64,000 nucleotides of DNA from contig NZ_JACHGB010000008.1 of assembly GCF_014202215.1 (NCBI RefSeq), forward strand, positions 1-64,000. The letters run 5' to 3'. The position numbers and the translations under genes are program-made. Positions 17,145 through 26,127 of this stretch are shown here, in pieces. This stretch comes from Quisquiliibacterium transsilvanicum. Lineage in GTDB: Bacteria; Pseudomonadota; Gammaproteobacteria; Burkholderiales; Burkholderiaceae_E. The first letter of the stretch is position 1; each line of letters begins with the position of its first letter. The notes under the pieces are model-generated. The model was not told where the DNA came from. It made no database searches and saw only the letters and a program-made list of their open reading frames with translations.

Positions 17145-18200
17145 ATGACGTTCCTGTGGCCGACGATGTTGTGGCTGCTGCTTGCGATCCCCGCGCTGCT
17201 TGCGGGCTACCTGCTGCTGCTGCGTCGGCGCAGCCAGCCGGCGCTGCGCTTTCCCCATCTCGGCCTGATCCGGGAGGCGCTGGGCAAGGGACCGGGATGG
17301 CGCCGCCACCTGCCTCCTGCGCTGATGCTGCTCTCGGTGGCGGCGGCGCTGTTCGCCGCCGCGCGCCCGGTCGCCACGATCACCCTTCCGGCCGACCAGC
17401 AGACGCTGCTGCTGGCCATCGACGTGTCGCTGAGCATGCGCGCGGAAGACATCGAACCCAACCGGATGGAGGCGGCGCAGGCCGCGGCGCGCAGTTTCGT
17501 GCGCGAGCTCCCCGGCAAGGTCCGGGTCGGAATCGTCGCCTTCGCGGGCACCGCCAGCCTGGTCCAGGCGCCCACCCGGGACCGCGAGGCGCTGCTGGCC
17601 GCAATCGACGGCTTCCAGCTGCAGCGCGCCACCGCGGTGGGCAGCGGCATCCTAGTGTCGCTGGCCAGCCTGTTCCCGGACGCCGCGATCGACCTCGAGG
17701 AGAGCCTGTTCGGCAACCGCGCCGGAGCCGGCGCGCGTAGCCCGGCAGCCGCGCCCGGCGGCGCCCGCAGCGACGCATCGCCCTCGGCGCCGGTGCAGCC
17801 CGGCTCGTCCGGGTCGGCAGCGATCGTCCTGCTCACCGATGGCCGCACCACCACCGGCCCGGACCCGCTGGAGGCCGCGCGCACCGCTGCGGCCATGGGC
17901 GTGCGCGTCCACACCGTAGGCTTCGGCTCCGGCGAAGGCGCCACGGTGGCCTTCAACGGCTTCTCGATGTTCATGCGCTTCGACGAGGAGGCGCTGCGCG
18001 CGATCGCGCAGATCACCGGTGGCGAGTACTACCACGCCGCCAGCGGCGACGACCTGCAGCGCATCTACAGGGAACTCGGCGCGCGGTTCGCGCTGGAGAC
18101 GGCGCGCACCGAGATCGGCGCCCTGTTCGCGGCGCTCGCCGCGGCGCTCGCACTGGCTGCGGCAGGGCTGTCCTTCGCCTGGTTCCGGGCCGGACGCTGA
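17145..18200 (+). CDS. VWA-domain membrane protein (BatA-like), paralogue of 12972-13964
   Basis: 351 residues. The N-terminal MTFLWPTMLWLLLAIPALLA is the usual BatA start. A second membrane segment (about 58-73) precedes a VWA domain with DVSLS (Asp93-Ser97), later LLTDGRT and VHTVGFGS, and the protein ends with a membrane helix (LSFAWFRAGR). The domain order and the block YxAASxxxLxxIYR match the minus-strand VWA gene. A 40-residue Pro/Ser/Ala insert (near 203-225) is extra. The start at 17145 is chosen by N-terminus comparison; an ATG at 17127 is possible. It is transcribed away from the MoxR cassette. Confidence 0.9.
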   Translation: MTFLWPTMLWLLLAIPALLAGYLLLLRRRSQPALRFPHLGLIREALGKGPGWRRHLPPALMLLSVAAALFAAARPVATITLPADQQTLLLAIDVSLSMRAEDIEPNRMEAAQAAARSFVRELPGKVRVGIVAFAGTASLVQAPTRDREALLAAIDGFQLQRATAVGSGILVSLASLFPDAAIDLEESLFGNRAGAGARSPAAAPGGARSDASPSAPVQPGSSGSAAIVLLTDGRTTTGPDPLEAARTAAAMGVRVHTVGFGSGEGATVAFNGFSMFMRFDEEALRAIAQITGGEYYHAASGDDLQRIYRELGARFALETARTEIGALFAALAAALALAAAGLSFAWFRAGR

Positions 18201-18229
18201 GCCTCCAGGGGGACGCCGGCCCGGCTCAG
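18197..18229. terminator. inverted repeat spanning convergent stop codons (VWA / SulP)
   Basis: CTGAGCC (18197-18203) and GGCTCAG (18223-18229) are perfect 7-bp arms around a 19-nt loop. The TGA of the VWA gene and the TCA (stop, minus strand) of the SulP gene lie inside the arms. There is no T-tract. It is a candidate bidirectional transcription end. Confidence 0.4.
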
Positions 18230-19899
18230 GGAGTTCCGGCGCTCGCACAGCACTCGCGCGCGACCGAGTCCAGGTCCGGCTGGATGCCGCGCTCGCCGAG
18301 CCGCTTGCCGAACCCCGAGCGGTGGATCAGCGACGCCGGCTGCGCCTGCAGCCCGCACAGCACCAACCGACCGCCGCGCCTGGCCAGCAGCGCCTCCAGC
18401 GACTCGAGGGCATCCAGTCCGGTCGTGTCGATGTTGATCAGCCCCGACATCTCGAGCACTGTGAGCGGAGGAATGTGCCGCTGCGGGTCGAGCAGCCCCT
18501 CGAGCTTGCTGACCGCGCCGAAGAAGAGCGACCCGACGACGCGATAGGCCTCCACGCTGGCCACTGGCAGGCCCCGGCGCTCCGCCTCCGCCTGGTCGAT
18601 CGGCTCGATCCTGGTCAGGCTGGAGATGCGCGTGACGAAGAACAGGCAGGCGAGCACCAGGCCGACCTCGACCGCCACCGTCAGGTCCAGGACGACCGTG
18701 AGCAGGAAGGTGGCCAGCAGGATCACCCGGTAGTTCATCGAGAACTGCTTCAGCCGCCCGAACTCGTGCCACTCGCCCATGTTCCACGCAACGAACAGCA
18801 GGATCGCCGACAGCGTGGCAAGCGGAATGTCCTGGGCCAGCGGAGCAGCCACCAGCACGATGAGCAGCAGCACGCCCGCGTGGACCACTCCCGCCACCGG
18901 CGAGCGCGCGCCGGAGCGGATGCTGGTGACGGTGCGCGCGATGGTGCCGGTGACGCAGAAGCCGCCGAACAGCGGCGCAACGAAATTGGCCACGCCCTGC
19001 CCCATCAGCTCCTGGTTGGGATCGTGACGGTCCTCGGTCAGCGAATCCGCGACCCGGGCGCACAGCAGCGACTCGATCGCGCCCAGCAGCGCGATCGTGA
19101 GCGCCGGCGCGAAGAGCAGCCGGACCGTCGCCCACTCGAACGCCGGGAACTCGATCGCAGGCAGCGCCTGCGGGATCCCGCCGAACTTCGAGCCGATGGT
19201 TTCCACATCGAGCCCGCCGGCCGAGACGGCAAGCGTTCCGGCGGCGAGCGCGACGATGGTCCCCGGCACCCGCGACATCCAGTGATACGCCCGCGAACGG
19301 CTGGCCGCGTAGGTCTTGGGCCAGAGCACGACGACCGCAAGCGATACGACCCCCAGTCCCAGGGTCGCCGGGTCGAAGGCGCTCGCGTTGCGCACGATCG
19401 CTCCGACCTTGCCGAAGAACTCCGCCGGGAGATCGTCGATCGGCAGCCCCATGAAGTCCTTCACCTGCGACAGCGCGATCAGCACCGCGATGCCGTTGGT
19501 GAAACCGATGACGATCGAGACCGGGATGAAGCGCACCAGGCTGCCGAGCCGCGCCATTCCCATCGCGAACAGAATCACCCCCGCGAACATGGTGGCGAGC
19601 AGCAGGTTGGCCACGCCGTAGCGCTCGACGATGCCGTAGACGATCACGATGAAGGCGCCGGCCGGACCGCCGATCTGCACCCTCGACCCGCCGAAGGCCG
19701 AGACCAGGAAGCCGCCGACGATCGCCGTGACGATCCCGGCCTGCGGCGACAGGCCGCTCGCGATGGCGAAGGCCATGGCAAGCGGAAGCGCCACGACCCC
19801 CACGGTCACGCCCGCAGCGACGTCGCCCGAGAGCTGGCTTCGATCGTAGTTGCGCAGCGCGGCGAGCGCCGCCGGACGGAACTGCAGGGAAAACTTCAT
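18226..19899 (-). CDS. SulP family inorganic anion transporter with STAS domain
   Basis: 557 residues. The SulP membrane domain starts at DVAAGVTVGVVALPLAMAFA and has the conserved GGPAGAFIVI and QGVANFVAPLFGG segments in about 10-12 membrane spans. A C-terminal cytoplasmic STAS domain runs from about 440, with LEMSGLINIDTTGLDALES. The family moves sulfate, bicarbonate, chloride or dicarboxylates, and the ion is not predictable here. The ATG at 19899 has AGGAGCCC just upstream; the GTG at 19902 is ignored. Its neighbour fumC lies 115 bp upstream on the same strand, so a C4-dicarboxylate role is conceivable but not shown. Confidence 0.92.
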   Translation of the reverse strand: MKFSLQFRPAALAALRNYDRSQLSGDVAAGVTVGVVALPLAMAFAIASGLSPQAGIVTAIVGGFLVSAFGGSRVQIGGPAGAFIVIVYGIVERYGVANLLLATMFAGVILFAMGMARLGSLVRFIPVSIVIGFTNGIAVLIALSQVKDFMGLPIDDLPAEFFGKVGAIVRNASAFDPATLGLGVVSLAVVVLWPKTYAASRSRAYHWMSRVPGTIVALAAGTLAVSAGGLDVETIGSKFGGIPQALPAIEFPAFEWATVRLLFAPALTIALLGAIESLLCARVADSLTEDRHDPNQELMGQGVANFVAPLFGGFCVTGTIARTVTSIRSGARSPVAGVVHAGVLLLIVLVAAPLAQDIPLATLSAILLFVAWNMGEWHEFGRLKQFSMNYRVILLATFLLTVVLDLTVAVEVGLVLACLFFVTRISSLTRIEPIDQAEAERRGLPVASVEAYRVVGSLFFGAVSKLEGLLDPQRHIPPLTVLEMSGLINIDTTGLDALESLEALLARRGGRLVLCGLQAQPASLIHRSGFGKRLGERGIQPDLDSVARECCASAGTP

Positions 19900-20014
19900 C
19901 ACGGGCTCCTGCCACCCCGATCGGCGTCACGACGATGAATCGTCCGGCCCAGCCACCCGGACACCGACAGGGACGAAGCGCTCCGAGCGCGGCCCGCAGC
20001 CGGCACGCGCCTGC

Positions 20015-21412
20015 TCAGCCGCCGGCAGGGCCGATCATGTCGCCCGGCCGCACCCAACGGTCGAACTCCTCGCTGCTCACGTAGCCCAGTTCGATCGCCG
20101 CCTGCCGCAGGCTCTCGCCGCGTGAATGCGCACGCTTTGCGATCTCGGCTGCGCGGTCGTAGCCGATGTGTGGCGCGAGGGCAGTGACCAGCATGAGCGA
20201 GCCTTCGACGAGTTCGGCAATGCGCTCCGGGCGCGGCTCGATGCCGCGCGCACAGTGCCGGTCGAAGCTCGACATACCGTCGGCCATCAGCCGGGCGCTC
20301 TGCAGGAAGGCATGCGCGATCAGCGGCTTGCACACGTTGAGCTCGAAGTTGCCCGAGGCCCCCGCGAAAGTGATCGCAGTGTCGTTGCCGAAGACCTGGC
20401 AGCAGGCCATCGCCAGCGCCTCGCACTGCGTCGGGTTCACCTTGCCGGGCATGATCGAACTGCCAGGCTCGTTCTCGGGAATCGAGATCTCGCCGAGCCC
20501 GCTGCGCGGACCGGAGGCCAGCCAGCGTACGTCGTTGGCGATCTTCATCAGCGCGGTGGCCAGCAGCTTCAGCGCGCCGTGCGCGCCCACCATGGCCTCG
20601 TGCGCCGCGAGCGCCGCGAAGCGGTTGGGCGCCACCGCCAGCGGCAGTCCGGCTTCGCGCGCGAGCATCGCGGCCACCCGATCGCCGAACTGGGGGTGGG
20701 TGTTCAGCCCGGTGCCGACCGCCGTACCCCCGATCGCCAGCTCGAACAATCCGGGCAGCGCCGCGTCGATCGCGCGCTCCGCATGCGCCAGCTGGGCCGC
20801 GTAGCCGGAAAATTCCTGGCCAAGCGTGAGGGGCGTGGCGTCCTGCAGGTGCGTGCGCCCGATCTTCACGATTCCGGAGAAGGCCTGCGCCTTGGCTTCC
20901 AGCGTCGCGCGCAGTCCCCTCAGCACTGGCAGAACCTGACCGTTCAAGGCCTGCGCGGACGCCACGTGCATCGCGGTCGGGAACACGTCGTTCGAGGACT
21001 GACCGAGATTGACATGGTCGTTCGGATGCACCCGACGGCTCTCGCCGCGCACACCGCCCATGATCTCCGAGGCGCGGTTGGCGAGCACCTCGTTGGCATT
21101 CATGTTGGTCTGCGTGCCGGAGCCGGTCTGCCAGACCGAGAGCGGGAACTCCGCGTCATGGCGCCCTGCCAGGACTTCGTCCGAGGCTTGCGCAATCGCA
21201 GCTGCGAGCTCGTCATCGAGCAGCCCGAGGTCGCGGTTGGCCAGCGCGCATGCGCGCTTCACCGCCACCAGCGCGACCAGCAGCTCGCGCGGCATGCGCT
21301 CGGTCGAGATGCGGAAATGGGCGAGCGAGCGCTGCGTCTGCGCACCCCAAAGACGCTCGGAAGGCACGTCGACCGTGCCAAGGGAATCGCGCTCAGTGCG
21401 GAAGGAGGCCAT
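20015..21412 (-). CDS. fumC: class II fumarate hydratase
   Basis: 465 residues, standard for FumC. The substrate-site segments are [12 protein letters not shown] (98-109), THLQDA (catalytic His189 region) and the signature [11 protein letters not shown] (317-327) with the mobile-loop serine. It interconverts fumarate and malate in the TCA cycle without an iron-sulfur cluster. The C-terminal FumC domain ends [18 protein letters not shown]. It is followed downstream by the SulP gene and preceded by the MliC-like gene, all on the minus strand. Confidence 0.96.
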   Translation of the reverse strand: MASFRTERDSLGTVDVPSERLWGAQTQRSLAHFRISTERMPRELLVALVAVKRACALANRDLGLLDDELAAAIAQASDEVLAGRHDAEFPLSVWQTGSGTQTNMNANEVLANRASEIMGGVRGESRRVHPNDHVNLGQSSNDVFPTAMHVASAQALNGQVLPVLRGLRATLEAKAQAFSGIVKIGRTHLQDATPLTLGQEFSGYAAQLAHAERAIDAALPGLFELAIGGTAVGTGLNTHPQFGDRVAAMLAREAGLPLAVAPNRFAALAAHEAMVGAHGALKLLATALMKIANDVRWLASGPRSGLGEISIPENEPGSSIMPGKVNPTQCEALAMACCQVFGNDTAITFAGASGNFELNVCKPLIAHAFLQSARLMADGMSSFDRHCARGIEPRPERIAELVEGSLMLVTALAPHIGYDRAAEIAKRAHSRGESLRQAAIELGYVSSEEFDRWVRPGDMIGPAGG

Positions 21413-21472
21413 GGCCGCTCCCCACCGGAGCGCGCGCGGACCGCCCGAGGCGGTCCGGGGGCGCTGCCGTCC

Positions 21473-21916
21473 TCAGGTCTTGCACTCGTTCGCGAGCTGC
21501 TTGCCGTTCTTGGTGTCGAGCAGCATCGATTTTCCGACGATCACGAGCCAGACCAGCCCCGAGGCGTTGTCTTCGTAGCGCAGCGCCCCGGTCTTCGTGC
21601 TCACCGCGCGCAGCGTGTAGTCCTTGCGATCCCAGTTCAGCGTGGCGAACTGGAGATCCGCGCTCACGGTCCGGACCTGGACGCGACGGTTCAGCTCGCA
21701 CTCGTAGGTGCCCGCGCGAAACGGCAGGCCGGCCGGGTTGAAGTCGGACAGCGGCGCCTCGGTCGCCTGGACGCCAGGGCTCACGACCTGCTCCTGCGCC
21801 GGCGCCATGGCGACCGTGGGCGTCAACGGCGCCGAGGCGCCGCTCGCGCCGGCCGCCTGCGCGGAGGCAGCGATCGCGGCGGCGACGGCAAATCGGGCAA
21901 GGCTTGAACGCTGCAT
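21473..21916 (-). CDS. MliC/PliC-like C-type lysozyme inhibitor domain protein
   Basis: 147 residues. An N-terminal signal peptide (ARFAVAAAIAASAQAAGA) leads to a C-terminal MliC-type beta-barrel. The family pattern is a cysteine in the first strand (YECELN), a central YTLRAV strand, SGA/TGALRYED, LVWLVIVGKSMLL and a final cysteine (NECKT) that would pair with the first. Such proteins inhibit host C-type lysozyme in the periplasm or outer membrane. No lipobox is seen, so it is probably soluble in the periplasm. The ATG at 21916 has AGGAG at proper distance. It lies 60 bp upstream of fumC and is probably independent of it in function. Confidence 0.75.
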   Translation of the reverse strand: MQRSSLARFAVAAAIAASAQAAGASGASAPLTPTVAMAPAQEQVVSPGVQATEAPLSDFNPAGLPFRAGTYECELNRRVQVRTVSADLQFATLNWDRKDYTLRAVSTKTGALRYEDNASGLVWLVIVGKSMLLDTKNGKQLANECKT

Positions 21917-22064
21917 CGTCTTCTCCTGGAGTGAAACGGGCTGCGCCCGTCGCCTCGAAACCGGTCCTCGAATCGTCGCGATTGTCGGCCTGCGAACGCG
22001 GGAACGCAAGCGCGACGCTGCGCGCGCGCCGGCACGGGCGCAGCGGCCACGCCACACCCGCCAT

Positions 22065-22892
22065 TCAGCTGCCTTGCCCCCGGGGCGGGATCCGGCCCAG
22101 CGTCGCCAGGTCGAGGGCCATGCCGAACGCCGCATCGGTGAACGCGAGCACCTTCTCGAACTCCTCGTCGCTCAGGCGCCGGGCGGCGTCGCGGGAGCGG
22201 TAGACGTTGATGAACTCATGTTCACGACCCGCATGCAGCACCAGCCGCGCGACCCCGAGCTCCTCCAGCGCCTTCCACAACGAGGGGCTGTAGTTGCGCG
22301 CCAGCTGCATCAGGAAGGGCACCGGATCGTTGCGCGCGAGCAGGGCGGCAAGCCGCAGCAGCACCTCGAAGGGGAGCACCATCTTGCCGTTCTCGGCCAG
22401 GTCGAGCATCTCCGGATCCTTGAGATCGATCGCAGTGCTCACCTCGGCGACGGTCAGGCCAGCGGTCTCGCGGGCGTCTCGCAGGAAGGCGCCCGCCTTG
22501 TGGAGCGCCCGCCAGTGCGCAGGCCGGCGCACCAGGGCATTGCCGACCCCCAGCGAGAGTTCCGCCGCGCTGCCCACCAGACCGAGGAGTTGCGCCGCAA
22601 TCGCGCGCACATCGAGCGGCCAGGAAACGACCGGCGCAGCCGGAGCCTGCCTGCCCGACTTGCGGGCGGCGGCCAGGCTCGCTCGCCCCGCTGCGCCGGA
22701 TGCCCCCGCCCTGGCCGCCGCAGGCTTCGCCACCGCCTTCGGCTCCTTGGCCTCGGCTGCGCGCCCTCTCGCGCTCCCCCTCGCGCTCCCCCTCGCGCTC
22801 CCCCTCGCGCTCGTCCTCGCGCCCGGCTTCGCGCCCGGCTTCGCGCCCGGCTTCGCCTTCGCCGCAGGCTTCCCCGCGCCCCTTTCGCTCAT
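22065..22892 (-). CDS. XRE-type helix-turn-helix protein with repeat-built basic N-terminal tail
   Basis: 275 residues. Residues 1-90 are almost only Ala, Lys, Arg, Pro, Gly and Ser, with AKPG and GSAR repeats that resemble histone H1-like tails. Residues 135-188 form a helix-turn-helix (LRDARETAGLTVAEVSTAID, then MLDLAENGKMVLPFEVLLRL) typical of XRE/Cro regulators. The remaining C-terminus is helical and unassigned. A DNA-binding regulator is likely, with the basic tail adding nonspecific DNA affinity; this last point is inference. The ATG at 22892 gives MSERG. It is transcribed divergently from yceH. Confidence 0.75.
   Translation of the reverse strand: MSERGAGKPAAKAKPGAKPGAKPGARTSARGSARGSARGSARGRAAEAKEPKAVAKPAAARAGASGAAGRASLAAARKSGRQAPAAPVVSWPLDVRAIAAQLLGLVGSAAELSLGVGNALVRRPAHWRALHKAGAFLRDARETAGLTVAEVSTAIDLKDPEMLDLAENGKMVLPFEVLLRLAALLARNDPVPFLMQLARNYSPSLWKALEELGVARLVLHAGREHEFINVYRSRDAARRLSDEEFEKVLAFTDAAFGMALDLATLGRIPPRGQGS
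22768..22855 (+). repeat. two adjoining 12-bp tandem arrays in the XRE-type gene
   Basis: Array 1 (22768-22815) has three perfect copies of CTCGCGCTCCCC plus a variant, encoding GSAR units. Array 2 (22815-22855) has two perfect copies of CTTCGCGCCCGG plus flanking variants, encoding AKPG units. Both units share the core TCGCGC, suggesting one arose from the other. Confidence 0.85.
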
Positions 22893-23032
22893 GCCCCACC
22901 CCACTTTGCCGGATGCACCGCCCCTATGCTATCCCCGGCGGCCTGCCCGGGGTGATCTCCAGCTGCAGGCGCGGGAGCGCGGTGGAGGTCGGCGGTGAAG
23001 GTCGGCGGCGGCGGCCGCCTCGCGACCGCCGC

Positions 23033-23038
23033 TATACA
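23033..23038 (+). promoter_or_regulatory. candidate -10 element for yceH
   Basis: TATACA in an otherwise GC-rich region, 33 bp before the yceH start at 23072. No convincing -35 is seen. Confidence 0.35.
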
Positions 23039-23071
23039 CTGCCCGCCAGCGCCAGCCAGACCGGAACCTCC

Positions 23072-23881
23072 ATGCCAGAACAGTCGATCCCCCTCCTCTC
23101 CGCCGTCGAGGCGCGCGTGCTCGGCGTGCTCGTCGAGAAGCAGCTCACCGTGCCCGACATCTATCCGCTGACGCTGAACGCGCTGCTGGCCGGCTGCAAC
23201 CAGAAGACCAGCCGCGATCCGGTGATGACGCTGTCGGAGGGCGAGGTCCAGGACGCCCTCGAGCGCCTGCGCCGGCTGTCGCTGGTGATCGAATCCAGCG
23301 GCAGCCGCGTGATGCGCTATTCACACAACGCGAAGCGGGTGCTCGGCGTGCCGACCGAGTCGGTGGCGCTGCTGGCGACACTGCTGCTGCGCGGCCCGCA
23401 GACCGCGGCGGAGCTGCGGGCCAACACCGAGCGCCTGCAGCGCTTCTCGGACGCCTCCGCGCTCGAGGCGTTCCTCGAGGAGCTGGCGGCCTGGCCCGCG
23501 GGCGCGCTGGTGAGCCGGCTGGCGCGCCAGCCGGGCGCCCGCGAGCAGCGCTGGGTGCAGCTGCTGTGCGGCGCGCCCGCGGCTGCGCCGATGGAACGGG
23601 ATCTCATCGAAGGCGCCGCGGTTTCCGCCGTTCCGGGCAGCCACCGGCTCGACGGCGCGCCCTCTGCGGCATCCGCCCAGGCGCGGATCGACACGCTGGA
23701 AGCCCGGGTCGCCGCGCTGGAAGCGACCGTCCGGCGATTGTGCGCCGAGCTCGGCATCGAGCAGTCCCGGGCAGAGCAGACCGGCCGGGTCGAAGCCGGC
23801 GAGGACGAACCCGGCACCCGGCAGACGGGCGCCGCGAACGCCGCTGGTGCAAGTGCGAATTCAGCTGCCACGGACGCGTGA
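23072..23881 (+). CDS. YceH family protein (DUF480)
   Basis: 269 residues. The DUF480 core is complete: LSAVEARVLGVLVEKQLTVPD, YPLTLNALLAGCNQKTSRDPV and the second winged-helix half around ALLLRGPQTAAELRANTERL. The fold is two winged-helix domains, and the biochemical role is not established. A coiled-coil segment (ARIDTLEARVAALEATVRRL, near 207-226) and a polar, low-complexity tail follow, making the protein longer than E. coli YceH (about 215 residues). The ATG at 23072 is the one that starts the conserved region; the open frame upstream is a shadow of the XRE-type gene. Confidence 0.9.
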   Translation: MPEQSIPLLSAVEARVLGVLVEKQLTVPDIYPLTLNALLAGCNQKTSRDPVMTLSEGEVQDALERLRRLSLVIESSGSRVMRYSHNAKRVLGVPTESVALLATLLLRGPQTAAELRANTERLQRFSDASALEAFLEELAAWPAGALVSRLARQPGAREQRWVQLLCGAPAAAPMERDLIEGAAVSAVPGSHRLDGAPSAASAQARIDTLEARVAALEATVRRLCAELGIEQSRAEQTGRVEAGEDEPGTRQTGAANAAGASANSAATDA

Positions 23882-23957
23882 ACGGCTCGAGGGGTGGCGC
23901 GCGCCACCAGGTCGCGCGCCGGCCACGCGCATGCAAGAATCGGCCGCTACCCCCCTG

Positions 23958-25550
23958 ATGCACACCATGGCCGTTCCACTGATCGAGGGACTCCAGCATC
24001 CCCACGCCTACCCGCACCCGTCCGGCCCGGTCCGACTGGTCGAGACGCACATCTCCTGGGTGCTGCTCGCGGGCGACTTTGCCTACAAGGTAAAGAAGCC
24101 GGTGGACTTCGGCTTCGTCGACTTCTCCTCGCTGGAGCGGCGCCGTCGGTTCTGCGAGGAGGAGCTGAGGCTCAACCGGCGCCTCGCGCCGCAGCTCTAC
24201 CTGGGGGTCGCGCCGATCGCCGGCCCGGCGGCAGCGCCACGCATCGACGGCGACGGCGAGCCGATCGAGTACGCAGTGAGGATGCGCCGCTTCCGGCGCG
24301 CCGACGAATTCGCCGCGCTGGCGGCGCGCGGCGAACTCGAGCCGGCGCACGTGGAGACACTGGCGGCGCTGGTCGCAGACTTTCATTCGGCGGCCGACAG
24401 GGATCCGCCGGACTCGGGCTGGGGCAGCCCGGAGCAGGTGCTCGCGCACTGGATCGGCAACTTCGAGGTGCTGGCGCGCACCGGGATGGCGGCCGCCGAA
24501 CGTGTGCGCCTGGAGGCGCTCGAGGGCTGGATGCGCGCGCAGCACGAACGGCTCGCGCCACTGATTGCCAGCCGGCGCGCCGAGGGCTTCGTGCGCGAGT
24601 GCCATGGCGACCTTCACCTGGGCAACGTCGTGCTGATCGAAGGACACCCCGTGCCCTTCGATGCGCTCGAGTTCGATCCCGGCCTGCGCTGGACCGATGT
24701 GGTGGCCGAGGTGGCGTTCACGATGATGGACCTGGAGCGCCTCGGGCACCCCGGGCTCGCGCGGCGATTCCTCGACGCCTGGCTGGAACGCAGCGGCGAC
24801 TTCGCCGGACTCGCCCTGCTGCCGGCGATGCTGGCCTATCGCGCGCTGGTCCGGGCCAAGGTGGCGGCGCTGCGCGCCACCCAGTCCGCCCCCGGCACCG
24901 GGCAGGACGAGGCGCTCGCCGAGATGCGCGCCGACGTCGCCCTCGCCGAGCGCCTCGCGTCCCCGCGCCCGCGCGCAATCGCGATCACCATGGGCGTGTC
25001 CGGCTCGGGCAAGAGCCGGCTCGCGCTCGCGCTCGCCGAGTCCGGCGACTGGGTGCGGATCCGCTCGGACGTCGAGCGCAAGAGGCTGGCCGGCCTGGCC
25101 GCAGCCGACCGGGCCGGCGCCCCGCCGGGCGCGGGACTGTACGCGCCCGGGCGCACCGGGCAGGTCTACGAGCGGCTCGCGTCCCTGGCGGGCACGGTCG
25201 CCGACGCCGGCTTCCCGGCCCTGGTCGATGCCACCTTCCTGCGCCGCAGCCAGCGCGACGCCTTGCGCAGCCTGGCGGCCGAGCACGGCACCGGCTTTGG
25301 CATCCTTGTCGCAGACGCGCCGGTCGCGCTGCTTCGGGAGCGGGTGCAGGCACGTGCGCGCGCCGGCAGCGATCCATCGGACGCGACCCTCGAGGTGCTC
25401 GAAGCGCAGCGCAAGACGTTCGAACCCCTCGGCGCCGACGAAGAGGCCTGCGCCATCCGCGTCGACACTTCGACCCCGGCCGACGCCGCGGCGCTCGGGC
25501 AGGCCCTGCTGTCGCGCTGCAGCCACTCCACGACCCCGCCATCCCGATGA
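23958..25550 (+). CDS. APH-like kinase / P-loop ATPase fusion protein
   Basis: About 530 residues. The first 330 residues have an aminoglycoside-phosphotransferase-like domain with the catalytic-loop pattern [12 protein letters not shown] (near 215-225) and a DFG-like [12 protein letters not shown]. The C-terminal 180 residues form a zeta-toxin/gluconate-kinase-like P-loop domain with GVSGSGKS (about 345-352). Proteins of this architecture are annotated as bifunctional APH/ATP-binding proteins and have no agreed substrate. The start is uncertain (23931, 23958 or 23967); CAAGAAT at 23934-23940 looks like a -10 box, which favours the later ATGs. Its TGA overlaps the next start in an ATGA. Confidence 0.82.
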   Translation: MHTMAVPLIEGLQHPHAYPHPSGPVRLVETHISWVLLAGDFAYKVKKPVDFGFVDFSSLERRRRFCEEELRLNRRLAPQLYLGVAPIAGPAAAPRIDGDGEPIEYAVRMRRFRRADEFAALAARGELEPAHVETLAALVADFHSAADRDPPDSGWGSPEQVLAHWIGNFEVLARTGMAAAERVRLEALEGWMRAQHERLAPLIASRRAEGFVRECHGDLHLGNVVLIEGHPVPFDALEFDPGLRWTDVVAEVAFTMMDLERLGHPGLARRFLDAWLERSGDFAGLALLPAMLAYRALVRAKVAALRATQSAPGTGQDEALAEMRADVALAERLASPRPRAIAITMGVSGSGKSRLALALAESGDWVRIRSDVERKRLAGLAAADRAGAPPGAGLYAPGRTGQVYERLASLAGTVADAGFPALVDATFLRRSQRDALRSLAAEHGTGFGILVADAPVALLRERVQARARAGSDPSDATLEVLEAQRKTFEPLGADEEACAIRVDTSTPADAAALGQALLSRCSHSTTPPSR

Positions 25551-26108
25551 GCCATCCCGGTCCGCTTCGCCGCTTCGCCTGGCTGTCGATCCTTGCAGCG
25601 CTGGTCACCATCGCGCTGAAATCCGGCGCCTGGTGGCTCACCGGATCAGTCGGCTTCCTGTCCGACGCGCTCGAGTCGCTGGTCAACGTCGCAGGGGCGG
25701 TGATGGCCCTTGCCATGCTCGCGATCGCATCGCGCCCCGCTGACGAGCTGCACGCCTTCGGTCACGGCAAGGCAGAGTCCTTCTCCTGCGCCTTCGAGGG
25801 GGCCCTGATCGCGCCGGCGGCCGGCGTCAACATCCTCTGGACTGGCTGGCGGCTGGCCCGGCACTCAGCGCATGGCCTGATGGACGGCGTCCTGCCCTCC
25901 GGCCAGCTCGAGGCCCTGGATGCGGTGCTCGAGGGCTGTCGGGCCCAAGGGCTGGACTTCCATGCGGGCCGCAATCCAGCGCAGCACCGTGTTCACCCAT
26001 CTCGAGCCGATCGAGGACTCCGCCTCGATGGCGGACCGATTCCTGGATCGCGACGACGGTCCCGCCGCCGCCGCTGCGCCAGCCAGCCTCCCGGCGCAGC
26101 GACCCTGA
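25547..26108 (+). pseudogene. degraded cation diffusion facilitator (CDF) metal transporter
   Basis: The frame starting at 25547 (ATGA overlap with the kinase gene) begins as a normal CDF protein: [27 protein letters not shown], then [20 protein letters not shown], including the HxxxD-type metal site region. It then jumps directly to the late segment [20 protein letters not shown], so about 80 residues covering the middle membrane helices are missing in frame. After GLDFHA the C-terminal domain is also broken. Its real end ([20 protein letters not shown], stop at 26106-26108) is in another frame, so a second deletion of about 45 residues has shifted it. Transport activity is very unlikely. 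Confidence 0.85.
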
Positions 26109-26127
26109 GCCCCTGAAGGAACGACCC

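Noticed and set aside
22768-22855. Short regularly spaced repeats that could suggest a CRISPR array
   Set aside because: Units are contiguous 12-mers without spacers and encode protein repeats.
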